Source: an uncultured Phycisphaerae bacterium (GTDB lineage Bacteria; Planctomycetota; Phycisphaerae; UBA1845; Fen-1342). From it: DNA of 64,000 nucleotides. The DNA is taken from assembly GCA_937928595.1 (NCBI GenBank), contig CALGJV010000011.1:186001-250000 (forward strand), read 5' to 3'. This document shows positions 26,276 through 35,203 of the stretch, piece after piece; positions within the stretch are counted from its first letter, which is position 1; each line of letters opens with the position of its first letter. The notes beneath the pieces were generated by a model. That model was not told the origin of the DNA, searched no databases, and was given only the letters and a program-made list of their open reading frames with translations. The translations under genes were made by a program, and so were the position numbers.

Positions 26276-28243
26276 ATGGCGCGTTCGAGTCGTATGCCGA
26301 GGTCATGGTCGCGGACTCTGGTGGCTTTGGCCGGGAGCTTCATCCCCGTCGCGTGGGCTGCCGCACCATCTGGCATCGGTGAGACGTCGCTGATCGTCCG
26401 GACGCATCGCGGCGTGGAGCGTTTCCAGGTCACCCAGACGGCGGGCGACGAGGCCGCTGCGGTGCACGTGGCCCCGGGGATGGCGGACAGCCCGACCGTG
26501 TCCGAACCGGGCTATACGCTGTACGCTCGCGTGATCGTGCGGGCCGCGGAGGACGCTGTAGCGGCGGTGGCGGCGGAGCGGGCGAACGTCTCGGCCGCGC
26601 CGTTGCAGGGAGCGCCCGGCTTCTGGCTGCTGCACGTGGCCTCGGTCGCCGAGGCGGCCCGCCTGGCGGACCAGCTGGCGGCGGATTCGCGGGTGGCGGA
26701 GGCCTACGTGGACGTGCGCGTACCGACGGTGCTGCGGACGCCGACCGATCCGGAGTACCCGCAGCAGTGGCACCTCAACAACACCCTGAACCCGATCGCG
26801 GATGTGAACGTGGAAGCGGTTTGGACCGCCGGGTACACGGGCGCAGGCGTGATTGTGGGCATCCTCGAGGGCGGCTGGGAATACACGCACCCGGACCTGG
26901 CCGCGAACTTCAACGCACAGGCGACTCAGCCCGGCGGCAGTGAGACGAGCCACGGTACGTCCTGCGCGGGCGTGGTGGCCGCCGGCGCCGACAACGGTCT
27001 CGGCGGCGTGGGCGTCGCCTACGGCGCCCAGATCTCGGGGCAGATCTACGGTTCTTCGTCCCAGAACGCGGCCGCGTTCGGCTATCGCAACGATCTGAAC
27101 GCGATCAAGTCGAACTCGTGGGGGCCGTCGGACAACGGCCGCGTGTCGACCATGTCGTCGGCGGAACGGGCGGCGATCGAGACGGGCGCGCTGACCGGCC
27201 GGGACGGCAAGGGCACCATCTTCGTGTGGGCGGCCGGCAACGGCGGCACGAACGACCGTGTGGACTACGACCCGTACGTGTCGTCGCGATACACGATCGC
27301 GGTGGGCGCGATCGGCGACCTGGACACGCGGGCGTACTACAACGAGTCAGGCTCCTCGATGTTCGTCGTGGCGCACTCGAGCGGCAACAACCGCAGCATC
27401 TTCACGACCACCGCGGGCGGCGGCTACACGGCGTTCTTCGGCGGCACGAGCTCGGCGTCGCCGCTGGCGGCCGGCGTGATTGCGCTGATGCTGGAGGCGA
27501 ATCCCGCGCTGACCTGGCGCGACGTGCAGCACGTGCTGGTCCGTTCCGCGCGGCAGTGCGACCCGGGCCGTCCGAGCTGGACCCTGAACGCCGCGGGCCG
27601 CCGCATCAGCTACGACTACGGCTTCGGCGCGGTGGACGCGCTGGCGGCCGTGCAGGCGGCCGCGACGTGGCGAAACGTACGGCCCGAGGTGCGGGTCGAC
27701 CTCCCCGTCACGACCGTGGGAGCGACCGTGCCGGACTTCAACTCGACCGGGATCTCGCGGACGGTGACGATGCCGCAGTCGCTGCGGCTGGAGGCGGTCG
27801 AGCTGGTCATGAACGTGACCACGACGCGTGTGGGCGACCTGGAGATTACGATCACTGCGCCGACCGGCACGCAGTCGGTCGTCGCGACCCAGCGCAACGA
27901 TACCACCGTGAACTACAACGACTACCTTTTCACGACCGTGCGACACTGGGATGAGAACGCGGTCGGTACCTGGACGGTGACGGTGGCGGACCGGCTGCTG
28001 GGCACGACGGCGACCTGGAACAGTTTCCAGCTCCGCTTCTACGGCACGCGGTGGCCGGGGGACCTGAACTGCGACGGCCTCGTGAACTTCGACGACATCG
28101 ACGCGTTCGTCCTGGCGCTCGGTGGTCCGGCCGGTTACGCCGCGGCGTTTCCCGATTGCGACGTAACGCTCGCGGATCTCAACGAGGACGGCGCGGTCAA
28201 CTTCGACGACATCGACCCGTTCGTCGCGGCGCTGGGCTCGTAG
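26276..28243 (+). CDS. Secreted S8 subtilisin/kexin-like peptidase with P-domain and dockerin-like module
   Basis: A 655-residue exported serine endopeptidase homologue. Order: signal peptide (about 1-29), propeptide-like segment to about 150, S8 catalytic domain (about 160-455), proprotein-convertase P-domain (about 480-590), then two F-hand-like repeats (GDLNCDGLVNFDDID and DLNEDGAVNFDDID). His226 (SHGTSCAG), oxyanion Asn322 (WAAGNGG) and Ser392 (GGTSSASPLAAG) are in place. The position of the catalytic Asp, however, holds Glu198 (GILEGGWEYTHPDL, where DDG or DSG is usual). Activity is therefore uncertain. It is the first of three module-bearing peptidase genes in a row on this strand. Start ATG 26276 lacks an obvious strong ribosome binding site, though GGGGCACC is nearby. 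Confidence 0.88.
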   Translation: MARSSRMPRSWSRTLVALAGSFIPVAWAAAPSGIGETSLIVRTHRGVERFQVTQTAGDEAAAVHVAPGMADSPTVSEPGYTLYARVIVRAAEDAVAAVAAERANVSAAPLQGAPGFWLLHVASVAEAARLADQLAADSRVAEAYVDVRVPTVLRTPTDPEYPQQWHLNNTLNPIADVNVEAVWTAGYTGAGVIVGILEGGWEYTHPDLAANFNAQATQPGGSETSHGTSCAGVVAAGADNGLGGVGVAYGAQISGQIYGSSSQNAAAFGYRNDLNAIKSNSWGPSDNGRVSTMSSAERAAIETGALTGRDGKGTIFVWAAGNGGTNDRVDYDPYVSSRYTIAVGAIGDLDTRAYYNESGSSMFVVAHSSGNNRSIFTTTAGGGYTAFFGGTSSASPLAAGVIALMLEANPALTWRDVQHVLVRSARQCDPGRPSWTLNAAGRRISYDYGFGAVDALAAVQAAATWRNVRPEVRVDLPVTTVGATVPDFNSTGISRTVTMPQSLRLEAVELVMNVTTTRVGDLEITITAPTGTQSVVATQRNDTTVNYNDYLFTTVRHWDENAVGTWTVTVADRLLGTTATWNSFQLRFYGTRWPGDLNCDGLVNFDDIDAFVLALGGPAGYAAAFPDCDVTLADLNEDGAVNFDDIDPFVAALGS

Positions 28244-28252
28244 CGCCGTCGG

Positions 28253-28298
28253 ACGCCGCTTGGCCGCGTCAGCTGCCCTCCGAGGGGGGCGGCGTTTT
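28253..28298 (+). terminator. Weak possible terminator between the S8 and M14 genes
   Basis: ACGCCGC (28253-28259) can pair with GCGGCGT (28289-28295), enclosing a smaller GCCCTC/GGGGGC hairpin, followed by TTTT. The large loop makes it doubtful. Confidence 0.3.
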
Positions 28299-28385
28299 CG
28301 CGCGCCGCTGCCCGAGACGGGCGTGGTATACTGGGGCGGTCGGAATTCGGTGCGCTGGTTCATCGGATCTGCGAGGAGATGGCAG

Positions 28386-30674
28386 ATGCGCGCGCTGCCC
28401 CGCTCGCTTGCGGTTGTGCTCCTGGTGTCATTGGCCGTTGCGGCTGTGCGGGCCGATGATGGGTCTGCGGCCGCCCGCCGGGAAATGCGGCAGGTCGTCC
28501 GCCTGGATCTGAAGACGGCCGAGCAGCTCGAGGCAGTGCGGGGCCTGGGGCTGGAGCTGATGAGCGAAGCGGACGGGGTCGGGCCGGTCGAGTACCTCGT
28601 GACGCCGCCCGCGTTCGCGGCGTTGGAGGCCTTGGGGATTCGCTACACGGTGCTCGTGCCGGACTTCGACGCGCTGGTCGAGGCCGAGCGCCGCTACATT
28701 GACGCGGCCGGCAGCCCGGGTCTGCGGGACCCCGCGTGGTTCACGGCGTACAAGTCGCTCGACCAGATCAACGCGAAGTTGGACCAGATGGTCGCCGACC
28801 GGCCGGACCTCGCCGGCATCGTCCAGGCCGGCACTTCGATCGAGAACCGGCCGATCCGCGGACTGCGCATCAGCGGGCCGGGGGCGGGCAAGCCGGCCGT
28901 GCTGTACAACGGCACGCAGCACGCGCGCGAGTGGATCGCGCCGATGGTGTGCATGTGGATCGCGGACCGGCTCGTCTACGGGTACGACACCGATCCGCAG
29001 CTCCAGTCGCTGTTGGACCGCGTGGAGTTCTATGTTTTTCCGGTGATCAACCCCGACGGGTACGTGTACTCCTGGACCACGAACCGCAACTGGCGCAAGA
29101 ATCGCCGCGACAACCCGAGCACGTCGTGCGACGGCGTCGACCTGAACCGCAACTGGGCCACCGGCTGGGGCGGCGGCGGCTCGAGCGGCAACGTCTGCGA
29201 CGACACCTATCGCGGCACCGCCCCGTTCTCCGAGCCGGAGACGCAGGGCCTGCGCGATTTCTTCATCAGCCGCCCGCAGATCGTGGCGACGATTGACTTC
29301 CACAGCTATTCGCAGTTGATCCTGTCTCCCTGGGGCTACACGAACCAGTTGCCGCCCGACAACGACGTGTTCCTGGAGCTTGACGCGGGCATGCACGACG
29401 CGATCCTCGCGGTGCACGGAGTTTCGTACGACTACGGTCCGATCTACTCGACCATCTACCAGGCGAGCGGGGGCAGTGTGGACTGGTGCTACGGCGCGCG
29501 GGGCCTGTGGGCTTTCACGATCGAGCTGCGCCCGGCGTCCGCCGCCGGCGGCGGCTTCTCGTTGCCGGCCGCCGAGATCATCCCGACGTGCGAGGAGAAC
29601 TTCGCCGCCGTGCTGTACCTGTCGGAGTGGTCCGCGAGTCCGGTCAAGATCACGTTTCCGTCCGGGCTGCCGACGCGTCTGACCCCGAACCAGACGCAGA
29701 GCTTCACCGTGAGCATCCGGGCGGTCGGGGCAGTGCTCGACCCGGCCTCGCCGCAGCTCTGGACGCGACTGGCGGGCACATCGTCCTGGGCCGCGTATCC
29801 CCTCACGCCGCAGAGCGGCAACCTCTGGACGGCGGCGCTGCCGCCCACGCCCTGCGGCCGGACGCGCGAGTACTACGTCAGCGCCGCGACGACGACCGGT
29901 GTGACGGGCGCCGCGCCGGGCGATGCGCCGGCCTCGTGGTACGACGTGACGGCGGCGCCGCTGGTGCGCCTGCTGTACGAGAACATGGACGTCAACCCCG
30001 GCTGGACGGCGCAGCCGCTGTGGGCCTGGGGCACGCCGACGGGCGGCGGCGGGCAATACGGCAACCCGGATCCGACCAGCGGTTACACTGGCACGAAGGT
30101 GTACGGGTACAACCTGAGCGGCGACTACGAGAACAACCTGGCGGAGAAGCACCTGACGACGCCGGCGCTGAACTTCACCGGTATCAGCGGCGCGACGCTT
30201 TCGTTCTACCGCTGGCTCGGCGTCGAGCAGCCCCTGTACGATCACGCCTACGTCCGTTACAGCACGAACGGGACGACGTGGACGAATCTGTGGACCAACA
30301 CGGCGCAGATCGCGGACAATGCCTGGGTGCGGATGGAGCTGCCGCTGCCCCCGGCCACCGACAACCAGCCGACGGTCTACCTGCGGTGGACGATGGGGAC
30401 GACGGACTCGTCCTGGCAGTTCTGCGGCTGGAACATCGACGACGTCGAGGTCTGGGCCGCGGATCCGAACGGCTGCCCGCCCACGCCCGGCGACCTGAAC
30501 TGCGACGGCGCCGTGAACTTCGACGACATCGATCCGTTCGTGCTGGCCCTGTCCGGGCCGGAGGGCTACGCGGCCGAGTATCCGAACTGCGACTGGCTGC
30601 GAGCGGACTGCAACGGTGACGACGCGGTGGATTTCGACGACATCGACGCCTTCGTGGCCCTGATCGGATCCTGA
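28386..30674 (+). CDS. Secreted M14 zinc carboxypeptidase with dockerin-like module
   Basis: A 762-residue exported metallocarboxypeptidase, which removes C-terminal residues. Signal peptide about 1-23 (LAVVLLVSLAVAAVRA). An N-terminal prosegment is followed by the M14 domain (about 110-400). Zinc ligands are His179 and Glu182 (QHAREW) and His306 (DFHSYS). Catalytic Glu380 lies in FTIELRP, and NPDGYVYSW with RNWRKNR supplies substrate-binding Arg and Asn. A middle region includes a jelly-roll-like segment (about 530-700). The C-terminus has two calcium-loop repeats (GDLNCDGAVNFDDID and DCNGDDAVDFDDID). GAGGAG is about seven bases before ATG 28386, and TATACT at 28327-28332 is a likely -10. 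Confidence 0.92.
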   Translation: MRALPRSLAVVLLVSLAVAAVRADDGSAAARREMRQVVRLDLKTAEQLEAVRGLGLELMSEADGVGPVEYLVTPPAFAALEALGIRYTVLVPDFDALVEAERRYIDAAGSPGLRDPAWFTAYKSLDQINAKLDQMVADRPDLAGIVQAGTSIENRPIRGLRISGPGAGKPAVLYNGTQHAREWIAPMVCMWIADRLVYGYDTDPQLQSLLDRVEFYVFPVINPDGYVYSWTTNRNWRKNRRDNPSTSCDGVDLNRNWATGWGGGGSSGNVCDDTYRGTAPFSEPETQGLRDFFISRPQIVATIDFHSYSQLILSPWGYTNQLPPDNDVFLELDAGMHDAILAVHGVSYDYGPIYSTIYQASGGSVDWCYGARGLWAFTIELRPASAAGGGFSLPAAEIIPTCEENFAAVLYLSEWSASPVKITFPSGLPTRLTPNQTQSFTVSIRAVGAVLDPASPQLWTRLAGTSSWAAYPLTPQSGNLWTAALPPTPCGRTREYYVSAATTTGVTGAAPGDAPASWYDVTAAPLVRLLYENMDVNPGWTAQPLWAWGTPTGGGGQYGNPDPTSGYTGTKVYGYNLSGDYENNLAEKHLTTPALNFTGISGATLSFYRWLGVEQPLYDHAYVRYSTNGTTWTNLWTNTAQIADNAWVRMELPLPPATDNQPTVYLRWTMGTTDSSWQFCGWNIDDVEVWAADPNGCPPTPGDLNCDGAVNFDDIDPFVLALSGPEGYAAEYPNCDWLRADCNGDDAVDFDDIDAFVALIGS

Positions 30675-30724
30675 CCGCTCAGCGGGCCCCGGCGCGGTAG
30701 AATCGCGTCGCCGATGGAGGCCCG

Positions 30725-31435
30725 ATGACCCGCGACGAGCTGCGTGCGGCCGGCTGCGATGTGAGCGCCGACGGCCACGCGCGGCTCGTCGCGTTTGTCG
30801 AGGTGCTTCGCGCCGAGAACGTCCGCCTCAATCTCACCTCGGCCCGCGCGCTGGCCGACGTGTGGCGGGTGCACATCTTCGACTCGCTCGCCGTGCTGCC
30901 GGTGCTCGACGATCTGACCGGCACCGGGTCGCGGCCGGCCCCCGCCGCGGGCGATGCGTCGGGGCGGACGCTGCGCGTGGTGGACATCGGTTGCGGCGGG
31001 GGTCTGCCGGGGCTGCCGCTGGCGTGCGTGCGGCCGGACATCCGCTTCACGCTGATCGACGCCACGCGTCGCAAGACGGAGGCGGTCCGCCGCATGGCGG
31101 CGGGATTGGGGCTGACGAACGTGGAGGTCGTGTGGGGGCGGGCGGAAGCTTTGGCGGTGAGCCCCGCGCATCGGGAGCAGTACGACGTCACGCTCGCACG
31201 GGCGGTGGCGGAACTGCGCGTGCTGGTGGGTTACGCTGCGGGCTTTCTGCGGGTCGGGGGGCAGGCGTGGGTGCACAAGACGCTGGCCGCGGCGGACGCG
31301 GAAGTGGCCGCGGCGCAGGCAGTTGCGCGCCGGGTGGGCCTGGTACCGGCCGGCCGGCGGTGCTATGCGTGGCAACCGGACCGTCCGGCCGAGCATGTGC
31401 TGATCGGCTTTCGGAAGGTGGCCGCAGGCGGCTGA
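30725..31435 (+). CDS. rsmG: 16S rRNA (guanine-527-N7)-methyltransferase RsmG
   Basis: A 236-residue SAM-dependent methyltransferase that makes m7G527 in 16S rRNA. The family signatures are NLTSARALADVWRVHIFDSL, the SAM-binding VVDIGCGGGLPGLPLA, and LARAVAELRVL. Length is normal. GGAGG lies four bases before ATG 30725. A -10-like TAGAAT at 30698-30703 is followed, ten bases later, by a four-codon frame (ATG 30714) whose TGA overlaps the rsmG start as ATGA. The gene sits between two exopeptidase genes to which it has no evident functional link. Confidence 0.92.
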   Translation: MTRDELRAAGCDVSADGHARLVAFVEVLRAENVRLNLTSARALADVWRVHIFDSLAVLPVLDDLTGTGSRPAPAAGDASGRTLRVVDIGCGGGLPGLPLACVRPDIRFTLIDATRRKTEAVRRMAAGLGLTNVEVVWGRAEALAVSPAHREQYDVTLARAVAELRVLVGYAAGFLRVGGQAWVHKTLAAADAEVAAAQAVARRVGLVPAGRRCYAWQPDRPAEHVLIGFRKVAAGG

Positions 31436-31524
31436 ACGCGGGGCGAGTTGATCGCGACCCGGCGGCGGGGCGTGGGGGACGACAGTTTCCGACAGGCAGG
31501 TCCGGTCGCACCCGTCTGCGGAGG

Positions 31525-31635
31525 TAGAATGCGGACAGCGGGGGTCATGCGGCCCCCGGCGCGCCCGCGCCGGCTCGACGGTGGCCGGCGCGACACACAC
31601 CGTGTCGCGCTCCCGGGGGCGTGAGGAGAGTCGCC
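31525..31635 (+). promoter_or_regulatory. Promoter -10 and highly structured 5' leader of the M1 peptidase
   Basis: TAGAAT (31525-31530) is a probable -10. The leader has an eight-base outer stem GCCCCCGG/CCGGGGGC (31552-31559 with 31613-31620) around two inner hairpins that share bases. One is GCGCCGGC/GCCGGCGC (31567-31574 with 31584-31591), the other GCGCGACAC/GTGTCGCGC (31588-31596 with 31602-31610). The AGGAGAG ribosome site follows immediately. It may be a cis-regulatory RNA. Confidence 0.45.
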
Positions 31636-33930
31636 ATGCGAAGCGCGCTGGCGGTCTGGCTGGTCTTGGGTGGGATGGTGCCGGTGTGGGGGCAGGTGTG
31701 CGGCCGTGTTCAGCCGGAGGGCCCCGCGCCGGATGAGGTGACGGTGGGTCCGCTCTGCGGCCATGCGAAGGCCGCACTGGCGGCCGCCCTGGGGCCGCTG
31801 GGGTTGGGTACGCCGCCGCTGCGGGACAGCGCGTCCACGCTGACCGACGTGCTGGATTACGACCTCGCGCTGGAGGTCGTGCCGGCCACGCGCGCGCTGA
31901 GCGGCACGAACATGATGACGGTGCGCAGCGCGGCCGATGGGGTGACCGCCTTTCGGTTCGACCTGCACCCCGTGTTCACGATCACCGAAGTGAGCGTCAA
32001 CGGGGCGGCGGCGGCGTACATGCGGCTCGATCCGCGGACGCTCGAAGTGACGCTCGATCGGAGCTACGGCGCGGGCGAGGTGTTCACCGTCCGCGTCGGG
32101 TACAGCGGCGTGCCGGTTTCGGGCGGTGACTGGGGCTCGATCAATTTCCGCACGCGGTCCGGGGCGCAGGAGGTGTGGACGCTCAGCCAGCCGTGGAACG
32201 CGTACACGTGGTGGCCGTGCAAGGACGACAACACCGACAAGGCGACGGCCACGCTGCGCATCACGGTCCCGCAGGGACTGGTGGTCGCTTCGAACGGGTT
32301 GCTGCAGGCCGTGGACTCGCCGGCGCTGGGCAAGGTTCGGTATCGCTGGCGGACGAACTACCCGACGGCCCCCTACCTGATCTGCTTCGGCGCAACGAAC
32401 TACAACCGGTTCCAGACGAGCTGGAGCTACGGCGGTGGGACGTTGCCGCTCGACTTCTACATTTACCCGGAGCAGGACGCGGCGTGGGTGCGGAACGCGC
32501 TCCTGCAGGTGCGCGACATGCTCACGGTGTTCAGCGCGGCGTATGGCCTCTACCCGTTCAGCGCCGAGAAGTACGGGATCTACCAGTTCGGCTTCGGCGG
32601 CGGCATGGAGCATCAGACCATGACCGGGCAAGGCGTTCTGTACCTCGACTGGCTGAGCGCGCACGAGTTGTCGCACCAGTGGTTCGGCGATGACGTGACG
32701 TGCGCCACCTGGCATGACATCTGGCTGCACGAGGGCTTCGCCACGTACTCGGAGGCCCTCTGGGCCGAGCGCCGTCCGGGGAGCGCGGGCTTGCCCGCGT
32801 TGCACGAGTACATGGCCCAGCGCCGGCCGTCGACGGTGAACGGCTCGGTCTACGTTTACGACATCAGCGACATGGCGAACGTCTTCAACTACGACCTCGT
32901 GTACCTCAAGGCCGGCTGGGTCGTGCACATGCTGCGCTACGTGCTCGGCGATGCCGTGTTCTTCGACGCGCTGGCCGCGTATCGGGCGGCCTACAGCGGC
33001 AGCCACGTCACCACGGCCGATTTTCAGGCCGTGTGCGAGGCCGTCAGCGGCCGCGATCTGAACTTCTTCTTCGCGCCGTGGGTGTATGGCACCGGTGCGC
33101 CGGCGTACCGCTACGGGTGGCAGGCGGTCGCGGTCGACGGGCGACACTATGTGGAGCTGTTCCTGCGACAGCGGCAGTTGCCGCCAATGCCCGCGGTGTT
33201 CGCCATGCCGGTGGAAATCGAGCTCACCGGAGCCGACGGCGGCCGGCGGACGATCTGGAACGGCGCGCGCGAGCAGTACTTCCTCCTGCCGGTCAGCGGG
33301 CCCGACGTGACGGATCTGGCGGTCGATCCGCGGCCGTGGATCCTGCGGACGAATCTCCAGCTCGTGCAATTCGTGGAGGGTCCGCCCAAGGTCGTGTCGC
33401 TGACGCCGGGGCCGGGCGCGGTGGTGCCCGTGGTGGATCGGGTGACCGTCGGTTTCCACAAGGACGTGAATGTGCCGGTCGGGGCGGTCACGCTGACCGG
33501 GCCGGCCGGCGCCGTGCCGCTGACGACGAGCTACGACGCCGCGCGGTTCGTGCTCACGCTCGGGCCGGACGCGGGTCCGCTGCCGCCGGGCCAGTACACG
33601 CTGACCGTGGCGGACAGTGTCACGAGCGTGCTAAGCGGGCAGGCGCTGGACGGCGAGCTGGCCGGCGCGGAGCCGCTGCCGAGCGGGGACGGCGTCGCGG
33701 GCGGGTCGGCGGTGGCGACCTTCGTCGTGCCCGTGTGGCGGGGGGACCTGAACTGCGACGGCGCGCTGAACTTCGACGACATCGACCCGTTCGTGGTGGC
33801 GCTGGGCGGGCCCGCGGGGTACGCGGCCGCGTACCCGGCGTGCGAGTACGGCCGCGCGGACCTGAATGACGACGGGCGGGTCGATTTCGACGACGTCGAT
33901 CCGCTGGTGCGCCTGCTGGCGGGCCGCTGA
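31636..33930 (+). CDS. Secreted M1 family zinc aminopeptidase with dockerin-like module
   Basis: A 764-residue exported aminopeptidase homologue. Signal peptide about 1-20 (LAVWLVLGGMVPVWG). The M1 N-terminal beta domain precedes the catalytic domain. GFGGGMEHQT replaces the classical GAMEN exopeptidase loop. Zinc ligands are His343 and His347 with catalytic Glu344 (HELSHQWFG) and Glu366 eighteen residues on (WLHEGFA). After about residue 580 comes an Ig-like segment, then two F-hand-like repeats (GDLNCDGALNFDDID and DLNDDGRVDFDDVD). GAGGAGAG at 31623-31630 supports ATG 31636 rather than GTG 31621. It is the third module-bearing peptidase in this stretch, after the S8 and M14 genes. Confidence 0.92.
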   Translation: MRSALAVWLVLGGMVPVWGQVCGRVQPEGPAPDEVTVGPLCGHAKAALAAALGPLGLGTPPLRDSASTLTDVLDYDLALEVVPATRALSGTNMMTVRSAADGVTAFRFDLHPVFTITEVSVNGAAAAYMRLDPRTLEVTLDRSYGAGEVFTVRVGYSGVPVSGGDWGSINFRTRSGAQEVWTLSQPWNAYTWWPCKDDNTDKATATLRITVPQGLVVASNGLLQAVDSPALGKVRYRWRTNYPTAPYLICFGATNYNRFQTSWSYGGGTLPLDFYIYPEQDAAWVRNALLQVRDMLTVFSAAYGLYPFSAEKYGIYQFGFGGGMEHQTMTGQGVLYLDWLSAHELSHQWFGDDVTCATWHDIWLHEGFATYSEALWAERRPGSAGLPALHEYMAQRRPSTVNGSVYVYDISDMANVFNYDLVYLKAGWVVHMLRYVLGDAVFFDALAAYRAAYSGSHVTTADFQAVCEAVSGRDLNFFFAPWVYGTGAPAYRYGWQAVAVDGRHYVELFLRQRQLPPMPAVFAMPVEIELTGADGGRRTIWNGAREQYFLLPVSGPDVTDLAVDPRPWILRTNLQLVQFVEGPPKVVSLTPGPGAVVPVVDRVTVGFHKDVNVPVGAVTLTGPAGAVPLTTSYDAARFVLTLGPDAGPLPPGQYTLTVADSVTSVLSGQALDGELAGAEPLPSGDGVAGGSAVATFVVPVWRGDLNCDGALNFDDIDPFVVALGGPAGYAAAYPACEYGRADLNDDGRVDFDDVDPLVRLLAGR

Positions 33931-33939
33931 AGCGCCCGT

Positions 33940-35190
33940 TCAGTCGCTGTACTCGAACGGCGGGCGGGCGATCTGAAGCGGGCGGCGCTGGGCGATGTTC
34001 ACCAGCAGGCCCAGGGCGATGAAGTTGGTCCAGAGGCTGCTGCCGCCGGCGCTGACGAAGGGCAGCGGCATGCCCGTGATCGGCGCGAGGCCGATCGTCA
34101 TGCCGATGTTCAGCAGCGCCTGGACGACGATCATCACGACCACGCCGACCGCCAGCAGGCGGCCGAAGGGGTCGTTCGTGATCAGGGCCACCTCGAGCCC
34201 GACCAGCACGATCACGCCGTAGGCGAGGATGACCAAGGCCGCGCCGATCAGGCCCCACTGGTGGCCGATGATCGCGAAGATGAAGTCGTTGTGCTCCTCG
34301 GGCAGCAGCCCGTCGTACTCGAGGAAGATGCCTTCGCCGTAGCCCTGGCCCCAGAGGCCGCCGGTGCCCAGCGCGATCTTGGACTGACGGAGCTGGTAAC
34401 CCTGATCCATGTGCCACGTCTCGTCGCCGGTGCTCTGCTTCCACAGGACTTCGATCCGCTGCCGCTGGTACGGCTTCATGCCGTAGAAATAGAACAGCGG
34501 CAGCGTGGCGACGCCCAGCCCGATGATGATCAGCAGATGCCGCAGGCGGGCGCCGGCCACGAAGAGCATCGCGAACAGCACGGGCAGCAGCATCAGTAGC
34601 GTTCCGAGATCCGGCTGGAAGAGGATCAGGACCATCGGGAGCAGCGTCAGCAGGAACGGCCCGAGCAGGCCCCACCAGTGCCGGTACGAGCTGCGGAACC
34701 GCAGGTAGCGCGCCAGCGTGAGGACCAGCGCGAGCTTAACGAACTCCGACGGCTGCACGCGCAGGCCGAACACTTCGATCCAGCGCCGCGTGTGACGCAC
34801 GACCGGCACGAACGGCACTCCCGGCAGGCCCAGGTCCTCCAGTACGCGGTCCAGCACCAGCGCCAGCAGCAGTGCGATCGTTACGCCGTAGATCAGGTAG
34901 GTGTAGCGGCCGATCCGTTCATAGTTGGCCGCGAGCACGGCCAGCATCAGCAGGACGCCCGTGACCATGAACAGGCTCTGGCGGATGGTCTGGGGGCCGA
35001 CCCAGTCCCACGCCCGCACGAGCCACGGTTCCTCGGTCAGCCCGGTGGCGACCCGCTCCGCGGCCGCCGCGCGGGCCGCGCTGCGGTCCGTCGCGTGGAT
35101 GCACGCCAGCCCGATCGCGGCCAGCAGCACGACGGGGACCGCCAGTCCCCAGCCGAGCCGCGTCAGGTTGAGCAGTTGCCGTTCGGGCAT
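33940..35190 (-). CDS. rodA: Rod shape-determining protein RodA (SEDS peptidoglycan polymerase)
   Basis: A 416-residue multi-pass membrane protein of the SEDS family, which polymerises glycan strands with a partner class B PBP. Recognised parts are QPSEFVKLALVLTLARYL, QPDLGT, HNDFIFAIIGHQWGLIG and PLPFVSAGGSS near the C-terminus. The large extracytoplasmic loop carries QLRQSKIALGTGGLWGQG. It is encoded 13 bases after mrdA on the same strand, the usual pair. An extended loop after the first helix (ATDRSAARAAAAERVATG) is longer than in Escherichia coli. Confidence 0.93.
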   Translation of the reverse strand: MPERQLLNLTRLGWGLAVPVVLLAAIGLACIHATDRSAARAAAAERVATGLTEEPWLVRAWDWVGPQTIRQSLFMVTGVLLMLAVLAANYERIGRYTYLIYGVTIALLLALVLDRVLEDLGLPGVPFVPVVRHTRRWIEVFGLRVQPSEFVKLALVLTLARYLRFRSSYRHWWGLLGPFLLTLLPMVLILFQPDLGTLLMLLPVLFAMLFVAGARLRHLLIIIGLGVATLPLFYFYGMKPYQRQRIEVLWKQSTGDETWHMDQGYQLRQSKIALGTGGLWGQGYGEGIFLEYDGLLPEEHNDFIFAIIGHQWGLIGAALVILAYGVIVLVGLEVALITNDPFGRLLAVGVVVMIVVQALLNIGMTIGLAPITGMPLPFVSAGGSSLWTNFIALGLLVNIAQRRPLQIARPPFEYSD

Positions 35191-35203
35191 GACCGGGTTC
35201 GAC

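Noticed and set aside
26276-33930. Cellulosome
   Set aside because: The modules resemble type I dockerins, but no cohesin, scaffoldin or carbohydrate-active enzyme is present and the tagged proteins are peptidases.
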